A stretch of 64,000 bases of DNA from Fibrobacter sp. (GCA_012513915.1 JAAZBG010000033.1:33976-97975); one strand, 5' to 3'. Shown: positions 52,399-62,374, counted from the first letter of the stretch. The notes: generated from the letters alone by a model not told the origin. Translations and numbers: made by a program.

Positions 52399-53949
52399 AT
52401 GAATAATCCGGCATATCGTCTGATGTTACTAATAGCGCGTTTGGCCCGGCTTAAGGACCGAATGCAGGTACAGGCACTTTTTATTGATGGCATGCGCGAA
52501 ATTTCCGGCAATAAAACCTGCCAATGGTGTGATCAACTACCGGCAGGAGGATCAACTAACATCGAAATCTGTACCGCAAATTCATCATTTGGTTATTTTT
52601 CCTACCTGACTGAAAATGATGGCCACCTTGATAATGTGCTGGTTCAGAACGCTTGTCAGATGATCGCAGTAATTCTCGAAAAACTACTGCAGGAGCAGGG
52701 CCTCGAACAGCTGGTTTCAAAACGAACTGCTGAACTTGAGGCTGCAAACAGAGAACTGGAAGCATCGCGTCAGTTAATCGAAAATGCTCAAAGAACCGAT
52801 AAACTTGAATCAATCGGTCTTCTTGCCGGGGGTATTGCCAACGATTTTAATAACCTGTTTTCAGGTGTGTTCGGGTATATTGACCTTGCACTGGATAATA
52901 CTAATGATCCATCAGTTTCGAAATATCTTGAAAAAGCACTTGATGTTTTTAACCGGGCCCGGGATTTGACACATCAATTGGTGACATTCTCAAAAGGCGG
53001 TGCACCAATCCGAAAAAACGATGATATTGACCGGTATATCAGGGAATCAGTTTTATTTACACTTTCAGGATCCGGTATTGCCTGTGAATTTTTTATCGCT
53101 GAAGATCTTAACGAATGCGATTTTAATGAAAATGAGATCCGTCAGGTAATTGACAATGTCGTAATTAATGCCATGCAGGCAATGCCGTCAGGGGGGACAT
53201 TACGTGTAGAGATCAGGAATGTAACGTTGACAATAGAAAATCATGTCAATTTACAGGAAGGCGATTATATCGTTGTTTCAATATCTGATACAGGAATAGG
53301 AATTCCGCCATCAATTATTAACCGCATATATGATCCGTTCTTTACAACTAAAAAAAATGGAAGTGGTCTGGGGCTTGCAACGTGCTTTTCGATTGTTAAA
53401 AAACATGATGGTATAGTACATGTTGAATCGGAGTTAGGTAAAGGAAGCACGTTTTTTATTTATCTTCCGTCAAAGCGTTACATTACACGAAGCGCTAAGG
53501 TTGCGCCGATTGTAAATCATACCGGTGATGGTCTTGTCGTTATCATGGATGATGAAGAGTTTATTCTGGATATTCTTGATCAAATGCTCACCGATATGGG
53601 ATATGAGGTCGTTCAGACCCGAAGTGGTGAAGAGCTGCTTGGGAAGATTGATGAACTGGAGCAGGCCGGACGTACGATAAAGGCGTGTATTCTTGATCTT
53701 ACCATTCCCGGTGGAATGGGGGGGCGCCATGCGGTAAAAAAACTGCGTGAAAAGGATCCTGTTCTTCCGCTATTCGCATCAAGCGGTTATTCCGAAGATC
53801 CCGTTATGACATCACCGGGGCAATTTGGATTCACTGCAAGCATTTGTAAACCATACAGAAAGTTTGAATTAGCCTCACTGCTCAATTCCTTTTTCGGAGA
53901 ATCGGGCACAGTACCAGCCAGTCAAAAGATTCCTTTCAGAGCTACCTGA
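52399..53949 (+). CDS. Hybrid histidine kinase-REC protein with degenerate H-box
   Basis: 516 residues. A short GAF-like N-terminus (about 15-100) and coiled coil lead into a HisKA region LESIGLLAGGIANDFNN. The phospho-acceptor His is Asn148 (codon AAC at 52840-52842; CAC would restore it). HATPase_c is intact (NVVINAMQAMPSGG, DTGIGIP, GSGLGLAT). A C-terminal receiver has the phospho-acceptor Asp in CILDLTIPGG. It therefore cannot autophosphorylate on its own His. It may be a phosphatase, a partner in a heterodimer or a pseudokinase. No signal peptide; soluble. Confidence 0.9.
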   Translation: MNNPAYRLMLLIARLARLKDRMQVQALFIDGMREISGNKTCQWCDQLPAGGSTNIEICTANSSFGYFSYLTENDGHLDNVLVQNACQMIAVILEKLLQEQGLEQLVSKRTAELEAANRELEASRQLIENAQRTDKLESIGLLAGGIANDFNNLFSGVFGYIDLALDNTNDPSVSKYLEKALDVFNRARDLTHQLVTFSKGGAPIRKNDDIDRYIRESVLFTLSGSGIACEFFIAEDLNECDFNENEIRQVIDNVVINAMQAMPSGGTLRVEIRNVTLTIENHVNLQEGDYIVVSISDTGIGIPPSIINRIYDPFFTTKKNGSGLGLATCFSIVKKHDGIVHVESELGKGSTFFIYLPSKRYITRSAKVAPIVNHTGDGLVVIMDDEEFILDILDQMLTDMGYEVVQTRSGEELLGKIDELEQAGRTIKACILDLTIPGGMGGRHAVKKLREKDPVLPLFASSGYSEDPVMTSPGQFGFTASICKPYRKFELASLLNSFFGESGTVPASQKIPFRAT

Positions 53950-54152
53950 GTTGGCGGGCGGCGATTCATCCTGCGGATCAGGTGTGTGCACACCTATTTT
54001 ATTGAAAATCAATTCAATGAAACTGCAGGTAATTTTTTGCATCATTTTTAGAAACTAAATCGTACTTCTTTCATATATCTTTAGGCAAACCGTTGTTGAA
54101 AAAGTTATTTTAACAACCATTGCATTTTTGCAGGAAGCGGAACAGGGCATTA

Positions 54153-55181
54153 ATGATAAAAAAATTGGTATTATTTCTTCTTTGTGTATCAACGCTGGTT
54201 TTAGGTCGTAGTGAGTTTAATTACTATTCTGATCAAAACAGAGAACTCATGCTGTTGCCACAATCGACTGCTCTTGCGGGGGCAGATCTTGCGTTAAATT
54301 CAGGAAGCGGATATTACGGATCTGCAGCGAATCTGCCGTATGACACGATGAACAGTCTTTCCTTATCCTACGCTAACTACTTCCAAAATACCTTCAGTTC
54401 ATCAATACTATCGTATACCGGTCCTGCTGGAAAAAATAATGGTATCGGGATAACTGCCGGGTATGTGTATGTACCTGAAATACCGGACACCAGAAAATCA
54501 ACGGAAACCCCGAATAAAACGGTTATTCATCAATATGAAATGAAAAACGGATCAGATATTTTTATACGTTTCGGGTATGGTCATGCACTTGATTTCCGCA
54601 ATAAATGGACTTTTTCTGCAGGCGTGGCGGCAAATGCACGTCGCACACGGCTTATTGAAGAGAGTGGTTATGGAATCGGGCTTGATGCCGGTTTGAAAGC
54701 GATTCATAAAAAAAGTAATCTCAGTATGGTGCTTCAGCTTGATAATATGACTACGCATTACACATACTGGTCAAAGTATTACAAGGAATATGCCTATCCG
54801 CACCTGAGGCTTGGGCTTGGATTTGATCGTTCACTGCCATATATCTACGGGCGAATCAGAGTCGGATACGCATCACCGGATCTTCTCGCGAATGACGGTA
54901 TCAATTATGTTAAGGTGGTGTCAGATACAAATCAGCAGGATATAGAGGTGCTTGATCACAGGAGTCTGTCTGATGAACCGCAACTATTGATCTCTGGTGG
55001 AAAAATCGGTGTTGAATATACCATCATGAATCGTCTGGCACTGAGGGCTGGTCTGGCACAGGGAAAAGTCAATTTCGGTGCCGGACTACTGCTGTTTTCC
55101 AATCGGGCCGGAGTTGATTTTGCCTACACTACGCATCAGTTGGCTGGAACATATCAGGTCAGTTTATTGTACCGATGGTGA
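54153..55181 (+). CDS. PorV-like outer-membrane protein
   Basis: 342 residues from the ATG at 54153, with a signal peptide ending near residue 20. The mature start (LLPQSTALAGADLALNSGSG), the following YGSAANLPY and the barrel-like alternation to the final aromatic residue (LLYRW) match the PorV/UPF0164-type family of Fibrobacterota/Bacteroidota. In those groups PorV receives type IX cargo at the cell surface, consistent with the sorting tails on the phytase and pectate lyase. Family-level assignment only. Confidence 0.65.
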   Translation: MIKKLVLFLLCVSTLVLGRSEFNYYSDQNRELMLLPQSTALAGADLALNSGSGYYGSAANLPYDTMNSLSLSYANYFQNTFSSSILSYTGPAGKNNGIGITAGYVYVPEIPDTRKSTETPNKTVIHQYEMKNGSDIFIRFGYGHALDFRNKWTFSAGVAANARRTRLIEESGYGIGLDAGLKAIHKKSNLSMVLQLDNMTTHYTYWSKYYKEYAYPHLRLGLGFDRSLPYIYGRIRVGYASPDLLANDGINYVKVVSDTNQQDIEVLDHRSLSDEPQLLISGGKIGVEYTIMNRLALRAGLAQGKVNFGAGLLLFSNRAGVDFAYTTHQLAGTYQVSLLYRW

Positions 55182-55209
55182 TTTTTTTTGATTACTTGAG
55201 AAATCTTTA

Positions 55210-57171
55210 ATGAGTCAGAGTTCGTTTGATGAACATATTGTGGTACTTGCTGACAGCGACCGCAAGCACGCGGCATCGGTGGTATCATTTTTGTCCTCAA
55301 ACGGTCTCAAGGTGGTTGTTGCCAGTGATGCCGCCCATATTTTTAAAATGTTCGAGCAGCTTAATCCCGATGCAATAATTGCAGATCTGCAACTTGAGTC
55401 GTTCGATATTCTTGATTTCATAATTACCACACGCAAAAGACTTTCATCCGTACCGATCATCATTACATCATTTCCTGAAGATGTCGATCTTGCTGTTCAG
55501 GCTGTACAACAAGGTGCGTTCGATTATCTGCTCAAGCCATATCGACCGGAAATCCTTTTAAAAAAGATCAATCATGCACTACAATCAGTACATCTTGCAA
55601 AGCAGAATTCAATGTTTGGCGAGCTTGTTTCGCTTCATGACATAACAAATCGGCTTCTATCGACGCATACCCTGGACGAACTTCTTGACATAACGTTTAA
55701 TGATTGTTTACAGATACTAAAAGCCGATGAGGGCGTACTTCAGCTTCTTAATCATGATAGCGGAAAACTTTACACAGTTCGCAAAAAGGAGGCATCAAGC
55801 GGTTCCGGCTTAGTAAGACTTGAGACTGTTGCAACAAAAGCATTTTCCGGATGCTGCAGCGTGCTGGTTGCAGATTATCATGTAGCAATGCCTGCGAATA
55901 TGTTGTTTGACACGGATGGAATATATACGTGTGTGTCGTCACCGCTGATGTTCAATAATGAGGTAATCGGTGTTGTCGCTTTGCGTCGAATTGAGGGCCG
56001 TGGAGTTTTTACCGGTACTGATGTCAAGGTCATTGATATGTTTGCATCACATGCCGGTATTGCAATCAGGAATGCGGATATGTATCGGTCAATCAATCAG
56101 AAGCTTGATGAACAGATGCTGATTTCAAATTACAGCGAGCAATTGATGGGTGTTGTTGACAAGTATGATGTCATCCGTTTTCTGTTCGAGACTGCCATTG
56201 AACACTTCCATCTTGATTTTATAGGGTTTCTTGTATTGCAGCGTCGTACGCATGAATTTCTTTTCTGGTCCCGGGGACCTGTCGATGATGCTTCGATGAA
56301 AAAAATTCTTAAGTATGTTGCAGAAGAGTATTCCGGTTTTTCCAATATGGTTATTAACGAAAAGAGAATATCTGCAAAAGAATTTAAGGTTCATATGAAA
56401 CCTGTGCCCGGCGAGACCAGGTTGCCGTTCAATTTCCAGCATCTGGTTCCTGTTGGTGGAGATGATTTCAGATTTGGTGCTGCATACTTCGGTGCAGCTC
56501 GTGATTTTCATAATGTTAATGAGAAAAAAGCATTGCTCAGCGGTATTGCGGGTCAGACATGTATTGCCTTAAGAAATTCCAAAATTTACAGCGACATGAA
56601 AGAAAATTATATCAAGACGATAAAGGCACTTGCAATCGCTGTCGATGCAAAAGATACCTATACACATGGACATTCCGAGAATGTCATGAACATAGCGGAG
56701 GCGATTGCACTCGAGATGAACATCGATGAACGCCAGGTCGGGATAATACGTGATGCCGGATTACTTCATGATATTGGAAAGATAGGCATTCCGGGATATA
56801 TTTTAAATAAACCCGGGCCATTAACATTTGAAGAATTCAACGGGATCATGAAAACGCACAGTGCGCTCGGGGCGAATATTGTCAAGGATGTACCGTTTTT
56901 ACGGGATCTTTACAAATTGATATTGTATCATCACGAACATTATAATGGCGCCGGGTATCCTGATGGGCTCAAGGGTGAACAGATTCCTGTTGGAGCGAGA
57001 GTGTTGCATGTTGCTGATGCATTTGAGGCAATGACATCCAACAGGCCCTATCGTAACAGTCTGGATAAAAAAGAAGCGATTAAAAGATTGTGCGAAAACA
57101 GCGGCAGACAATTTGATCCTGTTATAATTGATGCATTTTTAAGAGTTGCAGGCCGTAAAGGGTGGATTTGA
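55210..57171 (+). CDS. REC-GAF-GAF-HD-GYP response regulator
   Basis: 653 residues. Residues ~10-125 are a receiver (IIADLQLESFD holds the Asp). Two GAF-like domains follow. The C-terminus (about 475-650) is HD-GYP: GLLHDIGKIG, LILYHHEHYNGAGYPDG, ARVLHVADAFEAMTS. It would break down cyclic di-GMP in response to a kinase signal. The hybrid kinase 1.3 kb upstream, which has lost its His, may be the partner. Confidence 0.94.
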   Translation: MSQSSFDEHIVVLADSDRKHAASVVSFLSSNGLKVVVASDAAHIFKMFEQLNPDAIIADLQLESFDILDFIITTRKRLSSVPIIITSFPEDVDLAVQAVQQGAFDYLLKPYRPEILLKKINHALQSVHLAKQNSMFGELVSLHDITNRLLSTHTLDELLDITFNDCLQILKADEGVLQLLNHDSGKLYTVRKKEASSGSGLVRLETVATKAFSGCCSVLVADYHVAMPANMLFDTDGIYTCVSSPLMFNNEVIGVVALRRIEGRGVFTGTDVKVIDMFASHAGIAIRNADMYRSINQKLDEQMLISNYSEQLMGVVDKYDVIRFLFETAIEHFHLDFIGFLVLQRRTHEFLFWSRGPVDDASMKKILKYVAEEYSGFSNMVINEKRISAKEFKVHMKPVPGETRLPFNFQHLVPVGGDDFRFGAAYFGAARDFHNVNEKKALLSGIAGQTCIALRNSKIYSDMKENYIKTIKALAIAVDAKDTYTHGHSENVMNIAEAIALEMNIDERQVGIIRDAGLLHDIGKIGIPGYILNKPGPLTFEEFNGIMKTHSALGANIVKDVPFLRDLYKLILYHHEHYNGAGYPDGLKGEQIPVGARVLHVADAFEAMTSNRPYRNSLDKKEAIKRLCENSGRQFDPVIIDAFLRVAGRKGWI

Positions 57172-57295
57172 TCGTCACAAATAACCGGATGTATTTCGAT
57201 ATATTTGCTTTTTGTAGATAATCTTCATTACTTCACCTTGAAAATTCATTCTGAAATTAACGATACGGTACATATATATTTCATTGGAGGGAAAA

Positions 57296-58306
57296 ATGGT
57301 AAGAAGGGTTCTGCCCTTTGCGATTGCGGCACTTGTTGTTGCCGGCTGCCAGAAAAAGGTAGATATCGTAAAATCTGCAATTGTTGTTAACGGTGAATCG
57401 ATCAGTCGTGATAAAGTGAATCAGGCTGCAGATATTCTGCAGCAGAGTCTTGTTCGTGCATACCCTGAGAAGGCTTTTTCTGGTAAGACACCGGAAATTT
57501 ACAAAACGGCAGCATATCAGCTTGTGTCGAATGCCGTGATGGTTGTTGAAGCTGAGAAACAGAATATTCCTGCCGATAGCGTAAAGGTTGATAGTACATT
57601 ACAAATGATCAAACGGAACTTTCCTGATGATTCTGTTTTTGAAGCTGAACTTAAAAAAGCTGGTCAAAGTGTGGAAAGCATGAAAAAGCAGATCAGTGAC
57701 GGTATGAAACTTGATTCACTGCTAAAATCGTATCTGAACAGGATTCCAGCTGTTTCTGAGGATGAATGCTTGAAATTCTTTGATGAAAACCGGGATAAAT
57801 ATGTTTCAAAACCCAAAGCGCGGGTGAGTCAGCTGGTGTTTCCTGTAGATTCAACGATGACTCAGGAAAAAAAGGATAACATAAAAAAAACAGCCACTGA
57901 GGCACTTGCTCTTGTAAAGAACGGAAAACCAGTTGATGCAGTAATAAAAAAGTATGCAAAGACTGGTGCAATGGGTGGTGATGCTGGTTTTGTCAATAAG
58001 GGGGATATGCGCCCGGTACTTGAGACTGAACTTGAAAAACTTAAAAAAGGTGAAACGAGTGAAATCATTCCAACAGAGATAGGCTACGTTATTCTTCAGA
58101 AAACTGATGAACAGGCCGGTACGCAGGTTCCTTATGAAGAAGCGAAGGATCATGTCAGATTTATGCTTGACATGCAAAGAAAAAATGACTATATGGAATC
58201 ACTTATTGATAGTCTGGTGAAAAAAACAACTATTGTCTATAACGATACAACCTTACTCCCGCTTCCCGGAGGAACTCCCCGGGTGGAAGATCTGTTGGGT
58301 AAGTAA
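57296..58306 (+). CDS. Parvulin-type peptidyl-prolyl isomerase lipoprotein
   Basis: 336 residues from the ATG at 57296 (GGAGGG upstream). A lipoprotein signal ends at Cys in VAGC. A SurA/PpiC-type chaperone arm (about 30-160) is followed by a parvulin domain (KARVSQLVFPVDSTM, GGDAGFVNKGDMRPVLETEL, IIPTEIGYVILQKTD). It works in the periplasm helping outer-membrane proteins fold. Ends at a hairpin shared with the minus-strand operon. Confidence 0.9.
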   Translation: MVRRVLPFAIAALVVAGCQKKVDIVKSAIVVNGESISRDKVNQAADILQQSLVRAYPEKAFSGKTPEIYKTAAYQLVSNAVMVVEAEKQNIPADSVKVDSTLQMIKRNFPDDSVFEAELKKAGQSVESMKKQISDGMKLDSLLKSYLNRIPAVSEDECLKFFDENRDKYVSKPKARVSQLVFPVDSTMTQEKKDNIKKTATEALALVKNGKPVDAVIKKYAKTGAMGGDAGFVNKGDMRPVLETELEKLKKGETSEIIPTEIGYVILQKTDEQAGTQVPYEEAKDHVRFMLDMQRKNDYMESLIDSLVKKTTIVYNDTTLLPLPGGTPRVEDLLGK

Positions 58307-58337
58307 CAGTTTTCTGATGATGTTGCAAATGATAATG

Positions 58338-58376
58338 ACATACTCCATACAGGGTTTATGCAAGGGTGGAGTATGT
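58338..58376. terminator. Convergent hairpin
   Basis: Ten-base stem ACATACTCCA / TGGAGTATGT between convergent genes ending at 58306 and 58399; the T-run is poor. Confidence 0.5.
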
Positions 58377-58398
58377 TCAGTGTTATAATACCAAATTA

Positions 58399-58899
58399 TC
58401 ATTTTGACATCAGACAATTCCTCTTTTGTTGCAGTCTACAGTCTTTTTTTTTACGCCTGAACACCCAAAAATGACTGAAGAAAAAGTTTAGAAGTGATCC
58501 GAGTGCAATACCAATGAGGTTTGATATCTGATACTGTATATGAAACAATTCGGTGAGAAGAATAAGCGATCCATAGTTGACAACGAATGCGGTGAAAACG
58601 GATGAAATGTGGAATTTAATAAACCTTTTTGACAAGTTGCGATTACTGGTTGCTTTGTTATCTGACCATGTCCATAATGAATTCCAGATAAAGTTGTTTA
58701 TAATTGATAGTTCAATGGCAAGGAGGGATGAAATCCGGTAATCAAGTCCACAGTGCTCAGTAAGCAAGTAAAGAATTCCGGTGTTGACAATAACTCCAGA
58801 GAAACCGACTGAACTAAATTTAAAAGCACGAAGTATCGTTTGTTTGAATACTGAAGAGCAATTATTTAGACGTTTCATTGTCCAACCGGTGCTTTCCAT
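58399..58899 (-). CDS. GtrA-family membrane protein
   Basis: 166 residues with four membrane helices in the GtrA order (KFSSVGFSGVIVNTG..., NNFIWNSLWTWS, FVVNYGSLILL, LLNFFFSHFWVF). GtrA proteins are proposed flippases for undecaprenyl-linked sugars. The first Met is weakly supported; Met8 at 58878 overlaps the upstream gene by 17 bases and is an alternative start. Last gene of a four-gene minus-strand operon. Confidence 0.8.
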   Translation of the reverse strand: MESTGWTMKRLNNCSSVFKQTILRAFKFSSVGFSGVIVNTGILYLLTEHCGLDYRISSLLAIELSIINNFIWNSLWTWSDNKATSNRNLSKRFIKFHISSVFTAFVVNYGSLILLTELFHIQYQISNLIGIALGSLLNFFFSHFWVFRRKKKDCRLQQKRNCLMSK

Positions 58900-59299
58900 A
58901 CTTCAATTTAAGATCGTGAAGAAGATAGGTATCACCATCGGGGCGCATTCCGGCCTTGAACAGCGTATCCATCATTTCGAGCTGTTCCACCGTTTTAGCA
59001 AGTTTTTTCATGCTGCGGGTAAATACTTCGGCAAGTTCCCTTCTGACTATAGCGTCAGTTTCTGATTTGTTAATAAGCCTGATTCCATATGGCCCGTAAA
59101 GCTGTTTAAATGAAGTTTCATGGACGCGAAAATCTTTGCTGATCTGAACATTGAGGAGTGCATGTTCAACAATGTACCAGATGATTCTTGATAGAATGGT
59201 TATAAGAACCCAGCTCCACCACGTATGAAAAATAAAGAACCAGCATAGGGCTCCTAAAAGAACAGATACTATCATTCTGTAAAATGAAAAGAGATACAT
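58862..59299 (-). CDS. Hypothetical membrane protein with helical tail
   Basis: 145 residues. A hydrophobic N-terminal hairpin (MIVSVLLGALCWFFIF, WVLITILSRIIWYIV) is followed by a charged helical tail (LAEVFTRSMKKLAKTVEQLEMMD). No family recognised. It overlaps the GtrA gene and sits 2 bases from the upstream gene, so the three are co-translated. Confidence 0.6.
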   Translation of the reverse strand: MYLFSFYRMIVSVLLGALCWFFIFHTWWSWVLITILSRIIWYIVEHALLNVQISKDFRVHETSFKQLYGPYGIRLINKSETDAIVRRELAEVFTRSMKKLAKTVEQLEMMDTLFKAGMRPDGDTYLLHDLKLKYGKHRLDNETSK

Positions 59300-59301
59300 A
59301 T

Positions 59302-59595
59302 TTATTTACTTTTAAGCAGGTTACTGATTGCGGCTGCAATTAATTGCGCAGCTTCTTCACTCATCACCTGCCGTTTGATACCATTTTTCTGATCATTTTT
59401 ACGGAGAAAATCGGCAACGTGAGGTTTAACCGTCTGGGGTGATGATGGTTGTGGTTGTGAGTGTTCATTTTTCTGGAGTGCATTTCTCTTTGCAAGTTTT
59501 TCAGCAGCCTCTTTGAGGGGCAAACCACTCTTGAACGGGTTTTTCTTTGCCCTTCGGTATCCATCTGGAGTCAAATATTGAGGCTTCTCATACAT
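59302..59595 (-). CDS. Small hypothetical protein
   Basis: 97 residues, soluble, rich in Lys/Gln/Asn, without signal peptide. Two helical parts flank a Pro/Gln-rich linker. The C-terminal EEAAQLIAAAISNLLK resembles short oligomerisation helices. No family is recognised. Located tightly within the four-gene operon. Confidence 0.55.
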   Translation of the reverse strand: MYEKPQYLTPDGYRRAKKNPFKSGLPLKEAAEKLAKRNALQKNEHSQPQPSSPQTVKPHVADFLRKNDQKNGIKRQVMSEEAAQLIAAAISNLLKSK

Positions 59596-59600
59596 ATCGG

Positions 59601-60098
59601 TTACACTCTGAATTCGCGTTCAATCATTTCTGTAATAAACCGGTCAATTGATACCGGATAAAACTTGAATCGAGGACTGAAAATCAAGGCTGTACGTGTA
59701 TTTTCCTCTAAAAGAAGCTGATCAAGAATCCGATTGCAATGATCCTGTGCATTTTCTTCAAAGTGGTTAATCTGAAAGTGTTCATTTTTAACCTTAAGAT
59801 TTTTCCGTCCGGCGTATCCGAAAGAAAAGAGCCGCCCTTCGATCTGCTTATCAAATGTTTCAGGATCGAAAACATCACCAAACGAATCACCGAGCATATC
59901 CGGAGAGATAATAAACTTTGGTGATACATTTATCTTACCATTGATCTCAATCGTATGGGAAGCATTTTCATCATCGGGGGATACCAGAATATATGCTAAA
60001 TCATGATACCCCGAAACAATACCGCTAATCGGTTTTCTAAGTATATCCGTTTTCTGGTATACTTCCTGCATTTCTTCGTTTAATTTGTAGTTTTCCAT
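59601..60098 (-). CDS. Hypothetical soluble protein, first of the operon
   Basis: 165 residues, no signal peptide. Contains alternating beta-like strands (ISGIVSGYHDLAYILVS, HTIEINGKINVSPKFIIS) and an acidic mid-region. Not recognised. It starts the operon, so the promoter is in the 60099-60386 gap. Ends 5 bases from the next gene. Confidence 0.6.
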   Translation of the reverse strand: MENYKLNEEMQEVYQKTDILRKPISGIVSGYHDLAYILVSPDDENASHTIEINGKINVSPKFIISPDMLGDSFGDVFDPETFDKQIEGRLFSFGYAGRKNLKVKNEHFQINHFEENAQDHCNRILDQLLLEENTRTALIFSPRFKFYPVSIDRFITEMIEREFRV

Positions 60099-60386
60099 AG
60101 GTCTGTTAAAATAATACTTTTTTTTAAGTTTGATAAGAAATAAATAGTGCTGAGTCGGCGATAAGATTCTATTTGGGAGAATTTATTTGAACTAAATGGT
60201 GTTTGAAAAAGAAAATATGTCGTTATTCCCTGAATTTTTGTCAGTTATCGGGAATTAAATCTATATTTGGAATGATACGATTTATTATAATTGACCTTGT
60301 AATCCGGGAAATTGAATGTTTAATTACCGGGTTATCCGGTGACCGGAATAGGGTTTGTAATGTCCAGGAAGCAGGATGGTATATAG

Positions 60387-61721
60387 ATGCGATGTTTAAG
60401 TATTTTAATTCTTGCAGGCGTTTTCTGTACAGTTTCCGCGAAAGTCTATTCACTTGGCGAAATTGTTGGAATTACGGTTAAGAATTCAAGATCAATCAGG
60501 ATTATTGAACAGGAGATGTATAAAAGTGAGGCAGAGGTTCAGGCGGTCTATGGTCAGTCCTTTCCCCATGTATCGTTACAGATGAACCTGAGTCATAATT
60601 TCAGCAAGGTTGATTACGGTTTTGCACCAACAGGTAATGAGTTTATTGACAATTTGTTTAAATCAATTTCATCCACGATTGAGCCGAAACAGAGCAGCGG
60701 ACAGATCGGATTGACACTTGATCAACCGCTCTTTGCGCAGGGAAAAGTGTACTATGGTTTAAAACTTGCAAAGAAAAACAGAGTGATTCTAAATTGTAAA
60801 CTTCAGGAGGAGAAGCTCAGGGTCAGGGGTTTTGTTGTAAAACAGTATTTCAATGCGCTGATGCATAACAGAAATTACCAGATTGCAAATGAGTCGGTGA
60901 TTATTGCCCGTGAAGCACATCGGGTTGTAACTGCCCGTCAATCAGTTGGAACATCAAGCGAGTATGATACACTATCCTCACGGCTGCACCTTAAAAATGC
61001 CGAGCTTGCATTGACAAAAACAGATATTGAACGACGGAGCGCATATGAGAAACTTCTGACAACCAGTGGAATAGCGGAATCGCTGTCATCATTCAGTCTC
61101 ATTGATTCTCTACCGCTTCGTGAATATACACTTGACCTTGATCAGACTATAGAGCTTGTTAAAAAGGATAATCTTACACTGGTACAATTAAGCGGTTATG
61201 GTGAGGTATTTGATTACAGGATAAAACTTGCGCAGACTGAGTATCTTCCGGGAATTTTCGCAGGAATTACGCTTGGCAGAAACGGGCAGCTCAACGGTTA
61301 TTCCGAACTCGATAATATCCGTTGGGTTGACAGCAGGATAGTTCATGCCGGGTTGAAATGGGACATCTTTTCGGGAACTATCCGCAGTCAACGGTTAAGT
61401 CAGGCACGGATCGACAGAACAATATTTGATTTGAATGAAAAACAGGCAATTGATACCATGATTCTTGCTGCACGCAATGCCTATGATTTTGTTACTATAA
61501 GTAAAGAACAGCTTGTTCTTGCGGGGGAGGCTGCAGTGCTGGCGGAGAAGGCGTTATCGCTTGCAAAAATTTCGTATGATGCCGGTAGTAAGATTTATCT
61601 TGATTTACAAAATGCAGAGCTCGAGCTTCATAAGGCAAAAATGGCGGAGAACAATGCCCGGTATACCTATTTTACTTCGGTTGTTGATCTGCAGATTCTT
61701 ACCGGTACGTTGCAGTTTTAA
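60387..61721 (+). CDS. TolC-family outer-membrane efflux protein
   Basis: 444 residues with signal peptide (MRCLSILILAGVFCTVSA). The TolC/OEP layout is present: long coiled-coil helices in two halves (SEAEVQAVYGQSFPHVSLQ..., LDQPLFAQGKVYYGLKLAKK, EKALSLAKISYDAGSKIYLDLQNAELELHKAK). It forms a trimeric channel through the outer membrane for an efflux pump or a type I system. No inner-membrane partner is nearby. Start ATG follows AGGA at long spacing. Confidence 0.9.
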   Translation: MRCLSILILAGVFCTVSAKVYSLGEIVGITVKNSRSIRIIEQEMYKSEAEVQAVYGQSFPHVSLQMNLSHNFSKVDYGFAPTGNEFIDNLFKSISSTIEPKQSSGQIGLTLDQPLFAQGKVYYGLKLAKKNRVILNCKLQEEKLRVRGFVVKQYFNALMHNRNYQIANESVIIAREAHRVVTARQSVGTSSEYDTLSSRLHLKNAELALTKTDIERRSAYEKLLTTSGIAESLSSFSLIDSLPLREYTLDLDQTIELVKKDNLTLVQLSGYGEVFDYRIKLAQTEYLPGIFAGITLGRNGQLNGYSELDNIRWVDSRIVHAGLKWDIFSGTIRSQRLSQARIDRTIFDLNEKQAIDTMILAARNAYDFVTISKEQLVLAGEAAVLAEKALSLAKISYDAGSKIYLDLQNAELELHKAKMAENNARYTYFTSVVDLQILTGTLQF

Positions 61722-61799
61722 CTGCATCTGATATTCTGATATGTGGCAGGTTATATTCAATCGCCGGTTAATACACTACAAAAATGGGAAAAACAGATT

Positions 61800-62300
61800 A
61801 TGGCTATACAAGATGTACATGATGTAGAGTGGGAAACATGGCAGCCAAAGGAGCGGGCGGTGCTTTGCTTTGTCAGGGATTGCGGGCGTGTAATGCTGAT
61901 TCATAAAAAACGGGGGCTTGGTAAGGGTAAGGTAAATGCCCCGGGGGGCAGAATTGAACCTGGAGAAACGACTGAATTCGCTGCCGTGAGAGAAACACAG
62001 GAAGAGATCGGCTTGACACCATCAGAACTCGAAATGCGCGGAGAACTTTTTTTTATATTTACCGATGGCTATTCGCTTCATGGTACAGTGTTTTTCGCCA
62101 ATAAATTCACCGGCACACCGGTAGAAACTGATGAGGCTGATCCGTTCTGGTGTGATATTGATAAGATACCATACGACAATATGTGGGCTGACGACCGCTT
62201 GTGGCTCCCGCTTGCACTTGACGGGAAATATTTCAGGGGCTATTTTATTTTTGATGATGACAAAATGCTAAGCTATGAGGTAGTGACGAGTGACAAGTGA
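61800..62300 (+). CDS. NUDIX hydrolase (MutT-like)
   Basis: 166 residues from the ATG at 61800; the longer reading from 61743 lacks a site. The NUDIX box GGRIEPGETTEFAAVRETQE-EIGL is complete (Gx5Ex7REUxEExGU). It hydrolyses nucleoside diphosphate derivatives such as 8-oxo-dGTP. The last codons (VVTSDK-stop) are formed by a dispersed GTGAC repeat, so the natural end may have been slightly different. Confidence 0.9.
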   Translation: MAIQDVHDVEWETWQPKERAVLCFVRDCGRVMLIHKKRGLGKGKVNAPGGRIEPGETTEFAAVRETQEEIGLTPSELEMRGELFFIFTDGYSLHGTVFFANKFTGTPVETDEADPFWCDIDKIPYDNMWADDRLWLPLALDGKYFRGYFIFDDDKMLSYEVVTSDK

Positions 62301-62371
62301 CGAGTCTCTGAGAAGCCCTGCGGGCTTCGAACATTCCTAACTGGTCACTCGTCACGTGTCACTGGTCACTT
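62282..62371. repeat. GTGACGAGTGAC inverted repeat with terminator-like core
   Basis: Left arm (62282-62304, GTGACGAGTGACAAGTGACG) and right arm (62340-62371, ACTGGTCACTCGTCACGTGT...) are inverted hexamer-like repeats. The core GAAGCCC TGC GGGCTTC (62312-62328) is a strong hairpin between convergent genes. A related copy lies at 48432-48465. Confidence 0.8.
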
Positions 62372-62374
62372 CTT

